A DNA stretch of 35,314 nucleotides. Source: Ignavibacteriaceae bacterium (GTDB lineage Bacteria > Bacteroidota > Ignavibacteria > Ignavibacteriales > Ignavibacteriaceae). Positions 34,450 to 35,314 of the stretch are shown here, piece after piece (position 1 is the stretch's first letter; every line of letters begins with the position of its first letter). The notes under the pieces are model-generated. The model made no database searches, was not told the origin of the DNA, and worked only from the letters and a program-made list of their open reading frames with translations. The stretch lies in the NCBI GenBank assembly GCA_013388515.1, contig JACAFC010000119.1, positions 1-35,314 on the forward strand, given 5' to 3'. The translations under genes were made by a program, and so were the position numbers.

Positions 34450-35314
34450 ATGAAAAAGTCAGCTTTTTTAATAGTATTAATAAGTGTATCCCTTTCTATT
34501 TTGGGTTTAGCGTTTGTTATGAGTGCAAGCAGCACCTATAGTAATGTTAAATTTGAAAATCTTTTCTATTTATTTAATTCGCACATTTTCCGTGTTGCAC
34601 TTGGATTATTTTTCCTTATTGTATTTTCAATTATTCCTTATGAAACTTATAGGCATATTAGTAAAGGATTGATATTACTTATTACTGCTGTTCTGATCTA
34701 TACATTACTATTTGCTCCTCAGATAAAAGGATCGGGAAGGTGGATAAATCTTGGTCCTATTAATTTTCAACCTTCAGATTTAGCTAGACTCTTTTTAATA
34801 ATTCACTTGGCTGTGTTGATTGAAAGGAAAGGTAATTCAATTCAAAACCAAAAGGAATTATTCCTTCACTTATTCTTTTGGGTAATAATTATTGCGGGGC
34901 TAATACTATTTCAACCAAACATAAGCAATGGTTTGATTGTAATTTTTGTTTCATTGTCAATGTTCTATGTAGGCGGTGCAAAAATTAAACATATCATGTT
35001 AACTGCATTGGGAGGCATTTTTGCCGCTGGAACAATCGCGATAATCTTTGAGCATTCAAGAAAACGTATATCAACTTTTCTTAATAGCGTATTTAATGGT
35101 GGTAGTATTAATGATCAAGTGAATCAAGCATTATTAGCGCTTGGCAGCGGAGGATGGTTGGGCCAAGGAATTGGTAATAGTAAGCAAAGTAATTTATTCC
35201 TTCCAGAATCTTACGGCGATTTTATTTTTGCAATTGTTGGCGAGGAACTTGGATTTGTTGGTGCCGCGCTTATAGTAGTTGGTTATTTTTCAATCTTTGT
35301 GGCTGGAATAATTG
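34450..35314 (+). CDS. ftsW: FtsW, SEDS-family peptidoglycan glycosyltransferase (3' end missing)
   Basis: Starts directly after the murD stop and runs off the window end, giving the first 288 residues of a protein normally about 370-400 long. The SEDS pattern is clear: an opening membrane helix with VMSASSTYS, then GSGRWINLGPINFQPSDLARLF (the conserved 'RWI.LG...QPS' block), IISN-type loop in FQPNISNGLIV, and ALGSGGWLGQGIGNSKQ followed by LPESYGDFIFAIVGEELGF. About seven membrane segments are included. With FtsI it makes the septal synthase. Confidence 0.95.
   Translation, partial: MKKSAFLIVLISVSLSILGLAFVMSASSTYSNVKFENLFYLFNSHIFRVALGLFFLIVFSIIPYETYRHISKGLILLITAVLIYTLLFAPQIKGSGRWINLGPINFQPSDLARLFLIIHLAVLIERKGNSIQNQKELFLHLFFWVIIIAGLILFQPNISNGLIVIFVSLSMFYVGGAKIKHIMLTALGGIFAAGTIAIIFEHSRKRISTFLNSVFNGGSINDQVNQALLALGSGGWLGQGIGNSKQSNLFLPESYGDFIFAIVGEELGFVGAALIVVGYFSIFVAGII

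Overview
The window is about 35.3 kb of AT-rich, gene-dense bacterial chromosome. The gene set points to a Gram-negative-type bacterium near the Ignavibacteriota/Chlorobiota/Bacteroidota assemblage: a meso-DAP-type MurE, a FtsI with a C-terminal PASTA domain, a HU/IHF-like protein next to a zinc-ribbon/TPR protein, a 31-residue AURKAIP1/COX24-type basic protein, and secreted M16 peptidases. Several genes have clear Shine-Dalgarno sequences (AGGAGG, GGAGGT, AAGGA), which fits Ignavibacteria/Chlorobi better than classical Bacteroidia. The placement is an inference, not a search result.

Layout. 1-5578 (+): 3' part of a succinate-semialdehyde-type aldehyde dehydrogenase, a REP-like inverted repeat, truA, a DUF2231-type membrane protein, an unknown multi-pass membrane protein, a small beta-barrel-like protein, an enoyl-CoA hydratase and an unknown membrane-anchored protein. 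5581-10648 (-): an apparent gatB-lepB-M16-M16 operon, the two M16 peptidases forming a catalytic/non-catalytic pair. 10835-19948 (+): a 935-residue secreted M16 protease, a DASS-family anion transporter, a small putative lipoprotein, CorA, an M3B oligoendopeptidase F and a CBS-less IMPDH/GMP reductase family enzyme. 19954-23244 (-): a copper module (CopZ-like chaperone, CopA P-type ATPase, cupin) and a small orphan gene followed by a perfect palindrome. 23648-25053 (+): HU/IHF, zinc-ribbon/TPR protein, the 31-residue basic protein and tRNA-Thr(CGU).

25247-35314 (+) is a dcw (division and cell wall) cluster in the usual order: promoter with MraZ boxes, mraZ, rsmH, ftsL-like, ftsI, murE, murF, a 35-residue single-span membrane protein, mraY, murD, ftsW (cut by the window edge). 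Almost all junctions overlap by a few bases (ATGA, TAATG, TGATG), so this is one translationally coupled operon. It supplies the cytoplasmic steps from UDP-MurNAc-dipeptide to lipid I, plus the septal transpeptidase and SEDS glycosyltransferase.

The main anomalies lie in this cluster: rsmH carries an in-frame TAA at codon 56, and ftsI is split by an apparent one-base deletion about 1.8 kb further on. Because FtsI is normally essential, sequencing or assembly error is the first explanation. The least-described real element may be the 35-residue membrane protein whose start overlaps the murF stop. I saw no CRISPR array, insertion sequence, prophage or defence system.
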